Positions 35,595 through 44,340 of a stretch of 62,280 nt of DNA are shown piece after piece; position 1 is the first letter of the stretch, and every line of letters starts with the position of its first letter. Source of the stretch: Pyrinomonadaceae bacterium (GTDB lineage Bacteria > Acidobacteriota > Blastocatellia > Pyrinomonadales > Pyrinomonadaceae). A program made the position numbers and the translations under genes. Where the stretch lies: the NCBI GenBank assembly GCA_022843305.1, contig JALHNX010000007.1, positions 1 through 62,280 on the forward strand, given 5' to 3'. The notes beneath the pieces were generated by a model. It was not told the DNA's origin, searched no databases, and worked only from the letters and a program-made list of their open reading frames with translations.

Positions 35595-36734
35595 TTAGCG
35601 TTCGTCAATCGGCACGTATTTCTGGTCGCGTGCGCCGATGTATTCGGCGCGCGGGCGGATCAGCTTGTTGTTGCCGTATTGTTCGAGAATGTGTCCCGTC
35701 CAGCCGGAAATGCGCGAGACGGCGAAGATCGGCGTGTATTGGTCGAGCGGAATGTCCATTAGATAATAGGTCGAAGCCGAGTAGAAATCGACGTTCGGAT
35801 ACATTCCTTTTTTCTCGTGCATCGCTTTTTCGATCTTCTGCGACATATTATACCAGCTCAGATCGCCTTTTTTCTCGCCCAACGTTTTCGAGAATTTGCG
35901 GAGCCACGTCGCACGCGGGTCTTCGGTTTTATAGACGGCGTGACCGATGCCCATAATCTTGCGTTTTTCAGCCAAAGCATTGTCGAGCCATTCGTCAATC
36001 TTGTCTTCGGAACCAATTTCCTTGAGCATCTTCATCACGTTCGTGTTCGCGCCGCCGTGCAGCGGTCCCGAAAGTGCCGCGATGCCGCCCGTGACCGCGC
36101 CGTAAACGTCGGCGAGCGTTCCGGCGATGACGCGCGTCGTAAAGGTCGAAGCGTTCAATTCGTGGTCGGCGTGGAGAATCAGCGCGATGTCGAACATTCT
36201 GGCTTCATCTGCGTCGGCTTTTTTGCCGTGAAACATATAAAGGAAGTTTTCGGCAATGCTCAAAGATTTATCCGGCGCGACGATTTCTTTGCCCGAACGG
36301 ATGCGTTCCCACGCGGCGACGAGCGTTCCGATTTGCGCGGTCAGCTTGATTGCCGCCGTCATCGCGCCTTCGCGGGTCGTGTCGTGCGCGCCTTCGTCGT
36401 AGAAATCGAGCGCCGAAACTGCCGTGCGCAGAACGTCCATCGGGTCGCCGTCCTTCGGAAAGAGCTTCATCAATTCGATGACTTCGGGCGGCGCGTTATA
36501 GTTCGCGCTGATTTTCGCCTTCAAATCGGCAAGCTCGTCCGCTTTCGGCAACCGTTCGTTCCAAAGCAGAAAAATAACTTCTTCAAACGTCGAATGTTCG
36601 GCTAAATCGTGAATATCGTAACCCTGATAAATTAAAATTCCCTTTTCGCCGTCGACATCGCCGATCGCGCTTTGCGCGGCAACCACGCCTCTTAATCCGG
36701 CGGTCGCGGCAGTTGATTCTGTTGCTGTACTCAT
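35595..36734 (-). CDS. gltA: Citrate synthase
   Basis: Condenses acetyl-CoA and oxaloacetate. 379 residues, the short form. Motifs: GILIYQGYDIHDLAE, ALILHADHELNAST with first His, LSGPLHGGANTNVMKML with second, GIGHAVYKTEDPRA with third and catalytic NVDFYSA Asp. The C-terminus IRPRAEYIGARDQKYVPIDER is normal. Isolated from other TCA genes, between an accessory pair and a large STAND NTPase. Confidence 0.96.
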   Translation of the reverse strand: MSTATESTAATAGLRGVVAAQSAIGDVDGEKGILIYQGYDIHDLAEHSTFEEVIFLLWNERLPKADELADLKAKISANYNAPPEVIELMKLFPKDGDPMDVLRTAVSALDFYDEGAHDTTREGAMTAAIKLTAQIGTLVAAWERIRSGKEIVAPDKSLSIAENFLYMFHGKKADADEARMFDIALILHADHELNASTFTTRVIAGTLADVYGAVTGGIAALSGPLHGGANTNVMKMLKEIGSEDKIDEWLDNALAEKRKIMGIGHAVYKTEDPRATWLRKFSKTLGEKKGDLSWYNMSQKIEKAMHEKKGMYPNVDFYSASTYYLMDIPLDQYTPIFAVSRISGWTGHILEQYGNNKLIRPRAEYIGARDQKYVPIDER

Positions 36735-36822
36735 AATATTAAACTCTTATAGATAGTAAATTTAGTGCCTTCCTTATAATTTTATTCCATTACGCCGCAT
36801 TGAAACAAGCGGAAAAAATGAT

Positions 36823-36891
36823 TAATTACGAATTACAGAACCAATTACGAATTACGAATTACGAATTACGATAACAAAAACGAATTACGAA
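36823..36891. repeat. Tandem heptamer array, no complementary arm (GAATTAC)
   Basis: About six GAATTAC copies with short interruptions. A complement arm (GTAATTC) is not visible in the 300 bases on either side, so it is a single-arm version of the family. Confidence 0.75.
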
Positions 36892-36916
36892 CTCACCTGA
36901 CGCAGTGTTGGTTTTT

Positions 36917-37244
36917 GTCTCCGAAGGAGACTAATACCAGGTAGCTGAATAAAAAGAGTTTCAAAATCTTAGCTAAAAGCTGTCAGCTAAGAGCTTTCGG
37001 CTAAAATTGAACCTCATTTTTTAACGCGATTTGGTATAACAACATAGCGTAGGGTGAAACGAATGCAATGAGTGAAACCCTACGTCGTTTGATAATAAAT
37101 GCCCGCTCGCTGAAAGTGAGCAACATTCAACGACTGTCGGTTACTCACTTTCAGCGAGCGGGCGTCAATCTTGCATAAACGTAGCGATGCTCGCTACGCT
37201 ATGTTGTTGGTCTCCTTCGGAGACGAATTTTTATCAAATCGCGT
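36917..37244. repeat. Fold-back element with TAGCGTAGGGTGAA core, copy 2
   Basis: Nested pairs: GTCTCC-gaa-GGAGAC at 36917, ACGCGATTTG/CAAATCGCGT, CAACATAGCGTAG/CTACGCTATGTTG, and GCCCGCTCGCTGAAAGTGAG with its exact complement. AGCTAAAAGCT hairpins lie in the left part. Shares the core of copy 1. The whole 634-base gap 36735-37368 is repeat with no gene. Confidence 0.88.
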
Positions 37245-37259
37245 AAGGTGAGTAATGAA

Positions 37260-37379
37260 CAATGTAGAATGTAAAATGATTCGTCGGCTTTCGACTTTTT
37301 CACCTATTTTTGTGCAAAGCCGATAGTTACGGAAGGCTTTTTAACTTTCAACTATCCACTATCAACTTTCAACTATCAT
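37260..37379. repeat. Microrepeat block (CAACTATCCACTATCAACTT type)
   Basis: Tandem AACTTTC and CTATCCA words at 37341-37379, running into the stop codon of the STAND gene. A weaker arm (GTAGAATGTAAAATG) lies at 37262-37278. Confidence 0.6.
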
Positions 37380-40300
37380 CCTGATTTCCGCAAAACTTCT
37401 CGATATTTTCCCGAAAAACATCTGCATAGGGCGATTCGATAACTTTCAAAATCGCCACTGCTTCCTTCCACAAACCGCACGCCTTTTCCTTTTCGCCTAA
37501 ACTATTGTAAGCATTTCCCAGATTGCCTAAACTGATGCCTTCTCCCGAACGGTCGCCAATCTCGCGGGAGATATTCAAGGATTGCTCGTGATATTCGATC
37601 GCTTTTCGATATTCGCCTAAACTTTTGTAAGCAAGTCCCAAATTGCCTAAACTGTTGCCTTCTCCCAAACGGTTGCCAATCTCGCGTTTAATCTTCAAGG
37701 ATTGCTCGTGATATTCGATCGCTTTTCGATACTCGCCTAAACTGTAGTAAGCAAGTCCCAGACTGCCTAAACTGATGCCTTCTCCCAAACGGTTGCCAAT
37801 CTCGCGTTTAATCTTCAAGGATTGCTCGTGATACTCGATCGCTTTTCGATATTCGTCTAAACTGTAGTAAGCATTTCCCAGATTGCTTAAACTGATGCCT
37901 TCTCCCGAACGGTCGCCAATCTCGCGTGAAATATTCAAGGATTGCTCGTGATATTCGATCGCTTTTCGATATTCGCCTAAACTATTGTAAGCATTTCCCA
38001 GATTGCCTAAACTGTTGCCTTCTCCCGAACGGTTGCCAATCTCGCGTGAAATATTCAAGGATTGCTCGTAATACTCGATCGCTTTTCGATACTCGCCTAA
38101 ACTGTGGTAAACATTTCCCAGATTACCTAAATCTTGCCCCTCACCTAATCGGCTACCAATCTCACGTGAGATATTCAATGCCTGCTCGTGATATTCGATC
38201 GCTTTTCGATATTCGCTTAAACTGTTGTAAGCATTTCCTAAATTGCTTAAACTAATGCCTTCATACGAACGGTTATTTAATTTTCGGGCGGCGGATAATC
38301 CTGTTTCCAGCCAATCAATATTTTCGCGTGGATGAAGCCGAAGCGGTATAAAATCACGCGCATAGCCGGAATAACTTATGCAAATTTCGGCGGCGTGTTC
38401 GTTTATCTCTACATTGTCCGCCGACCATTTTTGACCTTGCAGGATGTTGTGCCATTCGCGGTCTATTTCGTCAAGCACGGCTTGGTAGCCTTTTTCCTGC
38501 CAAATATTATTTGATTGCGAGAGAAGATATTGATAATACCGGGCGTGGCAAAACTGCGCGTCGGCGAGTTCGGCGGCGGTCAGCTTTTCGTGCGCGTAAT
38601 CACGCGCCAGGTCGTGAAATTCACAGCGTTTGGTTGTTTTGTCCACTTCGATCAGGCTGTATCTGGCAAGCGAAACGAGTGTTTCGGTCGCGGTCGGCAA
38701 ATCTTCATCGAGCCGCCAGACGGATGCCGCGCCGTTTAGTTCAAAATCGGCGGGAAAAACCGCTAATTGCCGCCAGCGTTCCTTTAATTCGCCGGTCAGA
38801 GCTTCGTAGCTCAGATCGAGCGAGGCTTCGACCGTCAGATTATTGAGGTTCGGGTCGGCAAGGCGCAGACGTTCTTTGCGGTCGGCGTATCTTGTTATAA
38901 GCTGACGCGCATTGAGCAGGACGTTTTCCGCCAACAGCGACGCGAGCGGCTGAAGCGCCATCGGAATATAACCCGCCAGTCCGGCGAGCGTGTCGGCTTG
39001 CCCGTCGAAACGCGGTTCGCCCGCAATCGAGAAAAGAAGTTTCCGCGCATCTTCGGGCAACATCTTTTCGATGTGCCGGTTTTTTCCGCCCGCCAGTGTA
39101 AAAGATTCACGCGATGTAACGATCACGCACGCGCCCGCATGATTGAGCGGTTCGGCAGCCGCGCGGTCTTTGGCGTTGTCCAGCACTATCAAAGTCGGCT
39201 GTTGATTGACGAATTGCTGAAAAAGATTCCTGATGTCGGATTCGGTCAGATTCGCCGGAATGTGCGGGTCGAACAGCTTGACGGCTTCGAACATCGCCCC
39301 GGTCGCGGTCATCGGATTGCTTCCTGCGCCGCGCATCTCGATATAAATCCGCGCCGCAAATCGCGGTTCGAGTTCCTTCGCAAAATAATCCGCGATCGCC
39401 GATTTGCCGACACCGCCGAAACCGTGCAGGACAAACGATTTGATGTTTTCGTTAAACCAGCCGCGCAGTTCCTTGAGGTCTTCCTCGCGCCCGACAAATC
39501 CCTGCACCGTCCGCAGATTCGACGGCAAACCCGTTTCGGTTCGGCGGTTGTCTATTTTATCGGCGAGATTCTGAAAACCGTCCTTCATCTCGTCGCGGGT
39601 TTGTTTGCCGTCATCTTTAACTGCCTGTCGTGTCCGCTCGCCTTCCTGTCTGATAAGCGCGGGTAATCCCTTGACGACCGCGCTAATATCTTCGGCGGTC
39701 ATAATCAGCGGCAGAAGCTCGTCGAGCTTCCCTTTTATCTCCGTCTGATTCGTGCCGAACGCGGCAATGTCTTTTTCGATGCCGTCGAGCTGTTTAGTGA
39801 TGGATTTGCCGAGTTTTTTCAGCGCGTTCTGAAATGTTTTGAAGTCGAGCGTCTGAATTTCGCCGGGCGGCAGCGATTCTCCGTCGGGCGCGGTTTCGCC
39901 GACGCGCAGGCTGACCAGCAGACGATTCTGAAAAACATCCGCAATCTCGCCCGTCAGTTTTTGTTGAAAGAATCCGCAGAAACATTCAAACCAGTAAAGT
40001 TTTTTTCCGTCATCGAGCGGCAAAGGGCTTTCGTTGTAGTTATACGGAATCCAGCCCTTTTCGACCATTTCGCCGATGCGTTCGGGAATTTTCGATTTTT
40101 GGGGAACAATGCTCAGAACTTCGCCCGAACCCGCCGCGCCGGTGCGTTCCAGTTCGGACAGCAAATCCTTCTGCAATTGTCCGCGCATTTCATTGATGCG
40201 TGTTTCGACGGTTGTTCCGCGCGGCTGGAGAAACAATTCATACTCGCCGCTTAGTTCCAAAACCTCGTCGGATTTATCAACGCGGATGCGTTCGGAATTG

Positions 40301-40683
40301 AGCGCGGCGACGACATTGCACAGCCACAAAATTTCGTCGCGGTCTGCGCCGCTTTCGGGCAGAAATTTTTCGCGCAGTTTTTCCGACCATAAACCGATAC
40401 TGCTCGGATTAGCCGCGTCGGTTTCCAGATATTCGGTCAGAAATTTGCGCCAGCGGCTCGGCTGTAATTCTTTGAGGCGCGAATTGCAGAGCAAGAGCGT
40501 CGCTTCGAGATAAGACTTTCGCAAAGCGCGCTGCAGCAGATGATTGCGCGGGTCGGTCGTCGGCGGAAACCTTTCGCGGACTTTCCTTAAAGCCGCGCAC
40601 AGGTAATAATCGGAACGGTTGCCGTAAAAGCCGTCAAACGCGCCGCCGACAAATGTAAAAACACTCAGTAAACCATTGAACAT
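37369..40683 (-). CDS. STAND/NB-ARC ATPase with C-terminal TPR repeats
   Basis: 1104 residues from ATG 40683 (longer TTG frame to 40749 is possible; no clear SD). The N-terminal ~400 residues are helical and unlike known effectors; the motifs VGGAFDGFYGNRSDYYLCAA and ITKQLDGIEKDIAAFGTNQT are seen, the latter coiled-coil-like. NB-ARC: Walker A LHGFGGVGKSAIADYF, Walker B TLIVLDNAKD, CVIVTSRESFT and GYIPMALQPLASLL. The C-terminus holds six full and one partial 40-residue TPR units of the NLGNAYNSLGEYRKAIEYHE type. Such proteins are signal-dependent ATPases, some antiviral (Avs-like). The upstream of the gene is a fold-back repeat. Confidence 0.9.
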   Translation of the reverse strand: MFNGLLSVFTFVGGAFDGFYGNRSDYYLCAALRKVRERFPPTTDPRNHLLQRALRKSYLEATLLLCNSRLKELQPSRWRKFLTEYLETDAANPSSIGLWSEKLREKFLPESGADRDEILWLCNVVAALNSERIRVDKSDEVLELSGEYELFLQPRGTTVETRINEMRGQLQKDLLSELERTGAAGSGEVLSIVPQKSKIPERIGEMVEKGWIPYNYNESPLPLDDGKKLYWFECFCGFFQQKLTGEIADVFQNRLLVSLRVGETAPDGESLPPGEIQTLDFKTFQNALKKLGKSITKQLDGIEKDIAAFGTNQTEIKGKLDELLPLIMTAEDISAVVKGLPALIRQEGERTRQAVKDDGKQTRDEMKDGFQNLADKIDNRRTETGLPSNLRTVQGFVGREEDLKELRGWFNENIKSFVLHGFGGVGKSAIADYFAKELEPRFAARIYIEMRGAGSNPMTATGAMFEAVKLFDPHIPANLTESDIRNLFQQFVNQQPTLIVLDNAKDRAAAEPLNHAGACVIVTSRESFTLAGGKNRHIEKMLPEDARKLLFSIAGEPRFDGQADTLAGLAGYIPMALQPLASLLAENVLLNARQLITRYADRKERLRLADPNLNNLTVEASLDLSYEALTGELKERWRQLAVFPADFELNGAASVWRLDEDLPTATETLVSLARYSLIEVDKTTKRCEFHDLARDYAHEKLTAAELADAQFCHARYYQYLLSQSNNIWQEKGYQAVLDEIDREWHNILQGQKWSADNVEINEHAAEICISYSGYARDFIPLRLHPRENIDWLETGLSAARKLNNRSYEGISLSNLGNAYNSLSEYRKAIEYHEQALNISREIGSRLGEGQDLGNLGNVYHSLGEYRKAIEYYEQSLNISREIGNRSGEGNSLGNLGNAYNSLGEYRKAIEYHEQSLNISREIGDRSGEGISLSNLGNAYYSLDEYRKAIEYHEQSLKIKREIGNRLGEGISLGSLGLAYYSLGEYRKAIEYHEQSLKIKREIGNRLGEGNSLGNLGLAYKSLGEYRKAIEYHEQSLNISREIGDRSGEGISLGNLGNAYNSLGEKEKACGLWKEAVAILKVIESPYADVFRENIEKFCGNQDDS
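37460..38270. repeat. 120-bp coding tandem repeats in TPR region
   Basis: Six to seven tandem units of 120 bases (40 codons), most over 90% alike by eye. Several unit pairs share variants (NISREIG versus KIKREIG, NRL versus DRS), which suggests recent unit exchange or expansion. Confidence 0.9.
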
Positions 40684-40827
40684 ATCGTAAGAGTTCTGCC
40701 GATTAGATTCTTGTGCTGCTACGATAGCGCAGTTTTGCCGAATCCGCAATTTTTATTTCAGATTCAATCGCTTCGTCGTTCGCCGCCGGGCGGAAACTAT
40801 AATTTAACGTCAATTCGGAATAAAAAT

Positions 40828-40959
40828 GGAACGCCGTCATCTTGAGGGCACAGCGTTTGAAAAACGCTCAAATGCCTTCATTAACTGCCGGAATTCGCTA
40901 AAATCGAAGCGTTTGACGGCGCTTTCGCGCGCCGTGTGCCGTCAGGATGACGGCGTTCC
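40828..40959. repeat. Fold-back element with GGAACGCCGTCAT ends
   Basis: Begins GGAACGCCGTCATCTTGAGG and ends GCCGTCAGGATGACGGCGTTCC-like (40939-40959). Inside are AGCGTTTGAAAAACGCT and GGCGCTTTCGCGCGCC-type hairpins. Right half is almost the same as 13445-13487. Confidence 0.88.
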
Positions 40960-40973
40960 GTCAGGCAAGTTTC

Positions 40974-41804
40974 TTAACCCGAATTTGACGTTAATTTAAC
41001 CGTAATTTTCCGCCCGATTTCAGTTTGGAGAATGTTTTTCGCCGAATCCTGAAAGGCGGCGACTTCTAAAAATCCCGCGCTGCCGAAAATCATAAAGACT
41101 TCAGCTTTTTCGGCTTCGGCAAAATAGGTTTGGAGTTTTTCGATTCGTGTGCCGCCGATTTCGAGGGCGAAACTTTCGGGCAAATCTTCCCTTTTCAGAT
41201 TCGTTATCAGATTGCCGAAACGATCTATTTCGATAATTTCGGCTTCGATCTCGGTGTCGCTGATTTTGCGCGGGCGCATTTCTTCAAATTGCTCGAAGTC
41301 CTTGATTTCCCTGCCGAATTCGCTCGGGTTAACGTCTTTGGAAAGGTGCGCAGCGGCGGGCGCGAAAATGTCGCGTCCGTGAAAACTGTTGGAAATATCG
41401 GCGGCGAAAAACTTTTTGTTCGTGAGTTCAAAAACGCGGAAATCGTTTGATTCATTAAAAACAAAACTCAATAAACCGTTATCCGGCGCGATGAAGAAAT
41501 ATTCATCGGTTTCGACCAAAACCGCGCGTCTTTCGGAACCGACTCCGGGATCAACAACCGCGACGAAAATCGTTTTTGCGGGAAAATCTCTATAACAGGC
41601 ACGAAGCGTAAAGCTCGCGGATTTGATATTCTGCGGCTTAATTTCGTGCGTAATGTCAACGATTCGCGCATTCGGATTAACCGACAAAATCGCGCCTTTC
41701 ATCGCGCTGACAAAATAATCCTTCAAACCGAAATCCGTCAAAAGCGCGATGATTTTCGGTCTTCGGTCTTTGGTTTTCGGTCTTTGATTTAATTCATCCC
41801 TCAT
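40974..41804 (-). CDS. SAM hydrolase (DUF62/SAM-hydroxide adenosyltransferase) family protein
   Basis: 276 residues. Family motifs: LLTDFGLKDYFVSAMKGAIL, AVVDPGVGSERRA, IAPDNGLLSFVF, SNSFHGRDIFAPAAAHLSKD and IIEIDRFGNLITNL, with the Asp-Arg-His residues used to make adenosine and methionine from SAM and water. Halogenases share the fold; nothing here points to them. Residues 1-17 (MRDELNQRPKTKDRRPK) are an extra charged tail encoded by tandem heptamers of the CGGTCTT and GAGGGAT types. The next Met is not in a plausible place, so the start at 41804 is accepted. Confidence 0.92.
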   Translation of the reverse strand: MRDELNQRPKTKDRRPKIIALLTDFGLKDYFVSAMKGAILSVNPNARIVDITHEIKPQNIKSASFTLRACYRDFPAKTIFVAVVDPGVGSERRAVLVETDEYFFIAPDNGLLSFVFNESNDFRVFELTNKKFFAADISNSFHGRDIFAPAAAHLSKDVNPSEFGREIKDFEQFEEMRPRKISDTEIEAEIIEIDRFGNLITNLKREDLPESFALEIGGTRIEKLQTYFAEAEKAEVFMIFGSAGFLEVAAFQDSAKNILQTEIGRKITVKLTSNSG

Positions 41805-41811
41805 CCCTCAA
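41754..41811. repeat. Heptamer microrepeat at the 5' end of the SAM hydrolase gene
   Basis: CGGTCTT words at 41754-41786 and tandem ATCCCTC at 41796-41811 (GAGGGAT on the coding strand, which also supplies the ATG). Codes for QRPKTKDRRPK. Confidence 0.8.
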
Positions 41812-41831
41812 AACGTTCCTCAAAAAAAATT

Positions 41832-41890
41832 ATCCACGAAAACGGGCAAAGACAAAAAGGAGAGAAAAAACTTTGCTCGTTTACGTGGAT
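41832..41890. repeat. Hairpin in gap
   Basis: ATCCACGAAAACGGGCAAAG pairs with CTTTGCTCGTTTACGTGGAT with two mismatches; loop of about 20 bases. Confidence 0.8.
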
Positions 41891-41945
41891 TTCAAGGGCG
41901 CAACGCTCAGCTTTCGCGCCGAAAAGTAATACCAAATTTCAGTTT

Positions 41946-41990
41946 CCGAATTTCAGATTCCATTAATTCGGAATCTGAAATTTGGAATGT
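41946..41990. repeat. Hairpin of GAATTTC/GAAATTC words
   Basis: CCGAATTTCAGATTCC pairs with GGAATCTGAAATTTGG; loop of about 7 bases. Downstream of the glycine-zipper gene and possibly its terminator, though no long T run follows. Confidence 0.75.
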
Positions 41991-41995
41991 GGAAT

Positions 41996-43105
41996 CTATC
42001 GAATCTGGGTTTCGTAGGTTGATCTGATGCGCAGTTGCTGGGATTTGTTCAAACGGATATGCTTGCCGCGTTCGACGACGACCGCGCCGACCCCGAAAGC
42101 CGCGCCGACACCTGCGCCGACCGCCGCACCGACCGGACCGCCGGCAATCACGCCGATCAACGCGCCCGTTCCGGTTGCCGCGCCGACTTTAACCGAATCA
42201 TCCTTGATCGAACTTTTGCCTTCGACCGTGCCTTCCGTGTCAACCCGTTTGACGTTATCGTTTTTGACGGGTAAAACTTCCGTCAGAATCGCGTTGAAAT
42301 TGCTCCAGCGTCCTTCCGTCAAAACGATGCGGTCGAATGAAAGCAACATTTCCGAACGGCGTTTGATTCTGCCGGGTTTTTGAATTTTTGAAATTCTGCC
42401 CTCGATAATCGCGCCGTTCATTTCCATCGGCGAAACGATTCGGGCGGTAAACTTATCGCCTTCCTTACTGGTCTCGGTGCCGATTTCGTCAATCAGTTCG
42501 AGAATCAATTCCGTATCGGTCGGAATAACGACCACCGAATCGCCCGTCGGAACATAACTGACCTCATTTCTTCTGGTCTGAATCGTCGGCGTTTGCTCGA
42601 CGGGTGTATTTTCCGAAACCGTATTTTCCGAAACCGTATTTTCGTTTGTCGGCGTGGTTTCGATAATTTCGGTATTCTGGGTGGTCGGTGTCGTGACCGT
42701 CGTGGTCGTCGTCGTCGCGGCAATCGTGTCCGTGTTGATTATCCCGCGTTTTTTCAGTTCGGGCGGCAATGTCGCGTCGAACGAACGCTTTTCAAAACCC
42801 GTGCCGTAACCGATCTCGAACCCTTGCTGATAACCGTCGCGGTAATCTTCGATCAACCCGTAATCCTTATTATATGCGCGGTCGGCTTTCGCATATTCGC
42901 TGTGCCGCGCCGGATTTTTCGCCGCATTGTCAATGACATCGCGGTAGCCCGCCATATAGCCGTCGGAATAGCCGGTGCGATAACCGCGCTGAAGGGCGAT
43001 TTTTGCGTCTTGGGCGTTAATGGTTTGTACGGGAAGAGTTAGGAAAGAAAATAAACTCAGGGAAAAAATTAGGGCAAAGCTTGTAAAACTTCTGGTTAGC
43101 TTCAT
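41996..43105 (-). CDS. Exported glycine-zipper protein of unknown function
   Basis: 369 residues from ATG 43105, which has a perfect SD (GGAGG) at the right distance. Signal peptide in FALIFSLSLFSFLTLPVQT, cut near NAQDA. After it come Gly-Tyr-rich motifs (RGYRTGYSDGYMAGYRDV, GYQQGFEIGYGTGFEKR), then a Thr/Pro-rich linker (TATTTTTTVTTPTTQNT type) and a C-terminal OB/TrbI-like region EILELIDEIGTETSKEGDKF, ending in a glycine zipper GGPVGAAVGAGVGAAFG. Probably surface or envelope localised. Similar layout is common in Acidobacteria; role unknown. Confidence 0.82.
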   Translation of the reverse strand: MKLTRSFTSFALIFSLSLFSFLTLPVQTINAQDAKIALQRGYRTGYSDGYMAGYRDVIDNAAKNPARHSEYAKADRAYNKDYGLIEDYRDGYQQGFEIGYGTGFEKRSFDATLPPELKKRGIINTDTIAATTTTTTVTTPTTQNTEIIETTPTNENTVSENTVSENTPVEQTPTIQTRRNEVSYVPTGDSVVVIPTDTELILELIDEIGTETSKEGDKFTARIVSPMEMNGAIIEGRISKIQKPGRIKRRSEMLLSFDRIVLTEGRWSNFNAILTEVLPVKNDNVKRVDTEGTVEGKSSIKDDSVKVGAATGTGALIGVIAGGPVGAAVGAGVGAAFGVGAVVVERGKHIRLNKSQQLRIRSTYETQIR

Positions 43106-43633
43106 TTGACCTCCTATATCAAAAAACAAGAAACATTTTGTCTGCTATGATTTATACACTATAAGTTAAGAAATTACAAGAAGAATTTTAAAAATATTAT
43201 AAACCGCCGATTTATTCAAAGAAACCCCGAATTTTGTTACGTTTCGATAACAAAATTCCGGTCTTTTACGTATGCTTTTAACAGAGGAGAGTTAAAATCT
43301 TTCTTGTGCTTTTGGGCAACTTTCGTTTGGTTGCATTTTTTCCTTAAAAAGATGCCGCGTGATTTAAAAATAAAAACTTTTGGAATAGCTGAATACAAAT
43401 GATTATCAGCTTTCAGCAATTCCGAAATAAAAAAAGATGAAAATTCGACCTTTGAACCGCGTTCACAACGGCTTGAGTAATGTGTATTAATCATCCTTAT
43501 AGTAAGCGGTAGCGAACATCGTTTCGCTCGAAATTGATTGGATTGCAAGAGAGTTGCTACTGCTTTTGCTATAATGATTTCGTTATTAGATTTGGTAGAT
43601 AATTCGCCGTCAAAAGCGTATGATGTTTTCGTT
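43106..43633. other. Intergenic region between the glycine-zipper gene and the HNH pair
   Basis: About 530 bases. A possible frame at 43237-43647 on the minus strand has no recognisable features and is not called. TATAAT at 43570-43575 may be a -10 box for the next gene, without a good -35. Confidence 0.4.
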
Positions 43634-43876
43634 ATGAGTACTTTCAAAGCCTACGAAGAAGTGATTGATTTTATTGCCGCCGGAACGACTCCGCAGAATG
43701 TTATCGCCTTTCGTCCGTCGGAAGCGGCAGAAGTGCGCGTGACGGATTTATTATCGCGTGAAAAAGAAGGCAAATTGTCCCGCGAAGAAAAGAGCGAACT
43801 CGATCATTATTTACAAATTGAACACCTGATGCGGCTTGCCAAGGCTCGCGCCCGCGATTTTCTGCCGAATGAGTAA
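43634..43876 (+). CDS. Small protein coupled to HNH endonuclease
   Basis: 80 residues: MSTFKAYEEVIDFIAAGTTP, then VIAFRPSEAAEVRVTDLLSR, KEGKLSREEKSELDHYLQIE and a basic helix. All-helical and charged, like an antitoxin or a partner subunit. Its stop overlaps the HNH gene start by 8 bases. The two are probably co-translated. The small gene family is commonly found before HNH proteins in cyanobacteria and others, as far as I recall, but its function is not known. Confidence 0.75.
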   Translation: MSTFKAYEEVIDFIAAGTTPQNVIAFRPSEAAEVRVTDLLSREKEGKLSREEKSELDHYLQIEHLMRLAKARARDFLPNE

Positions 43877-44312
43877 TTACATCAGTCCCGAAATACGGCA
43901 AGCGGTCGCCGCTCGCGCCAATTTTGTTTGCGAATATTGCCTGATTGCCGAAGACGATGCTTATTTCAAATTTCAAGTCGAACACATCATCAGCCGCAAA
44001 CACGGCGGTTCTTCCGAGTTGGAAAATCCGGCTTTGGCTTGCGTCTTTTGTAATCGTTACAAAGGCAGCGATATTGCTTCGATTTCGTCTGAAACAGGAG
44101 AATTGGTGCGTTTTTACAATCCACGCACGATGCGTTGGAGTGAACATTTTCGTTTGAACGGCGTTGTCATTGAATCGCTGACCGAGATTGGCGAAGCAAC
44201 GCTCCGCATCTTGCGGATAAATCACGAAGACCAAGTTTTGGAACGTCAGGTTTTGACCGGACGCGGACGTTACCCAAGCGAAAAGGCTTTGTTAATTGTA
44301 ATGGATCATTAA
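43869..44312 (+). CDS. HNH endonuclease
   Basis: 147 residues. The HNH domain is complete: CEYCLIAEDDAYFKFQVEHI, ISRKHGGSSELENPALAC and VFCNRYKGSDIAS (two CxxC pairs, zinc-binding, with His of VEHI and Asn of ELENPALAC as catalytic). The C-terminal part, FYNPRTMRWSEHFRLNG, is typical of stand-alone HNH proteins. DNA nuclease, substrate unknown. Overlaps the small gene before it. Confidence 0.93.
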   Translation: MSNYISPEIRQAVAARANFVCEYCLIAEDDAYFKFQVEHIISRKHGGSSELENPALACVFCNRYKGSDIASISSETGELVRFYNPRTMRWSEHFRLNGVVIESLTEIGEATLRILRINHEDQVLERQVLTGRGRYPSEKALLIVMDH

Positions 44313-44340
44313 ACTTAAAATTGTTCTATTTTATTAATCA

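Noticed and set aside
36735..37368. Insertion sequence in the long gap before gltA
   Set aside because: No transposase frame; the gap is made of nested inverted repeats and a heptamer array.
37460..38270. Regular tandem repeats considered as a CRISPR array
   Set aside because: The period is 120 bases, an exact codon multiple, and codes for TPR units in a long frame; there are no unique spacers.
43237..43647. 136-residue minus-strand frame
   Set aside because: No motif, no SD, odd composition, and it overlaps the likely promoter of the gene at 43634.
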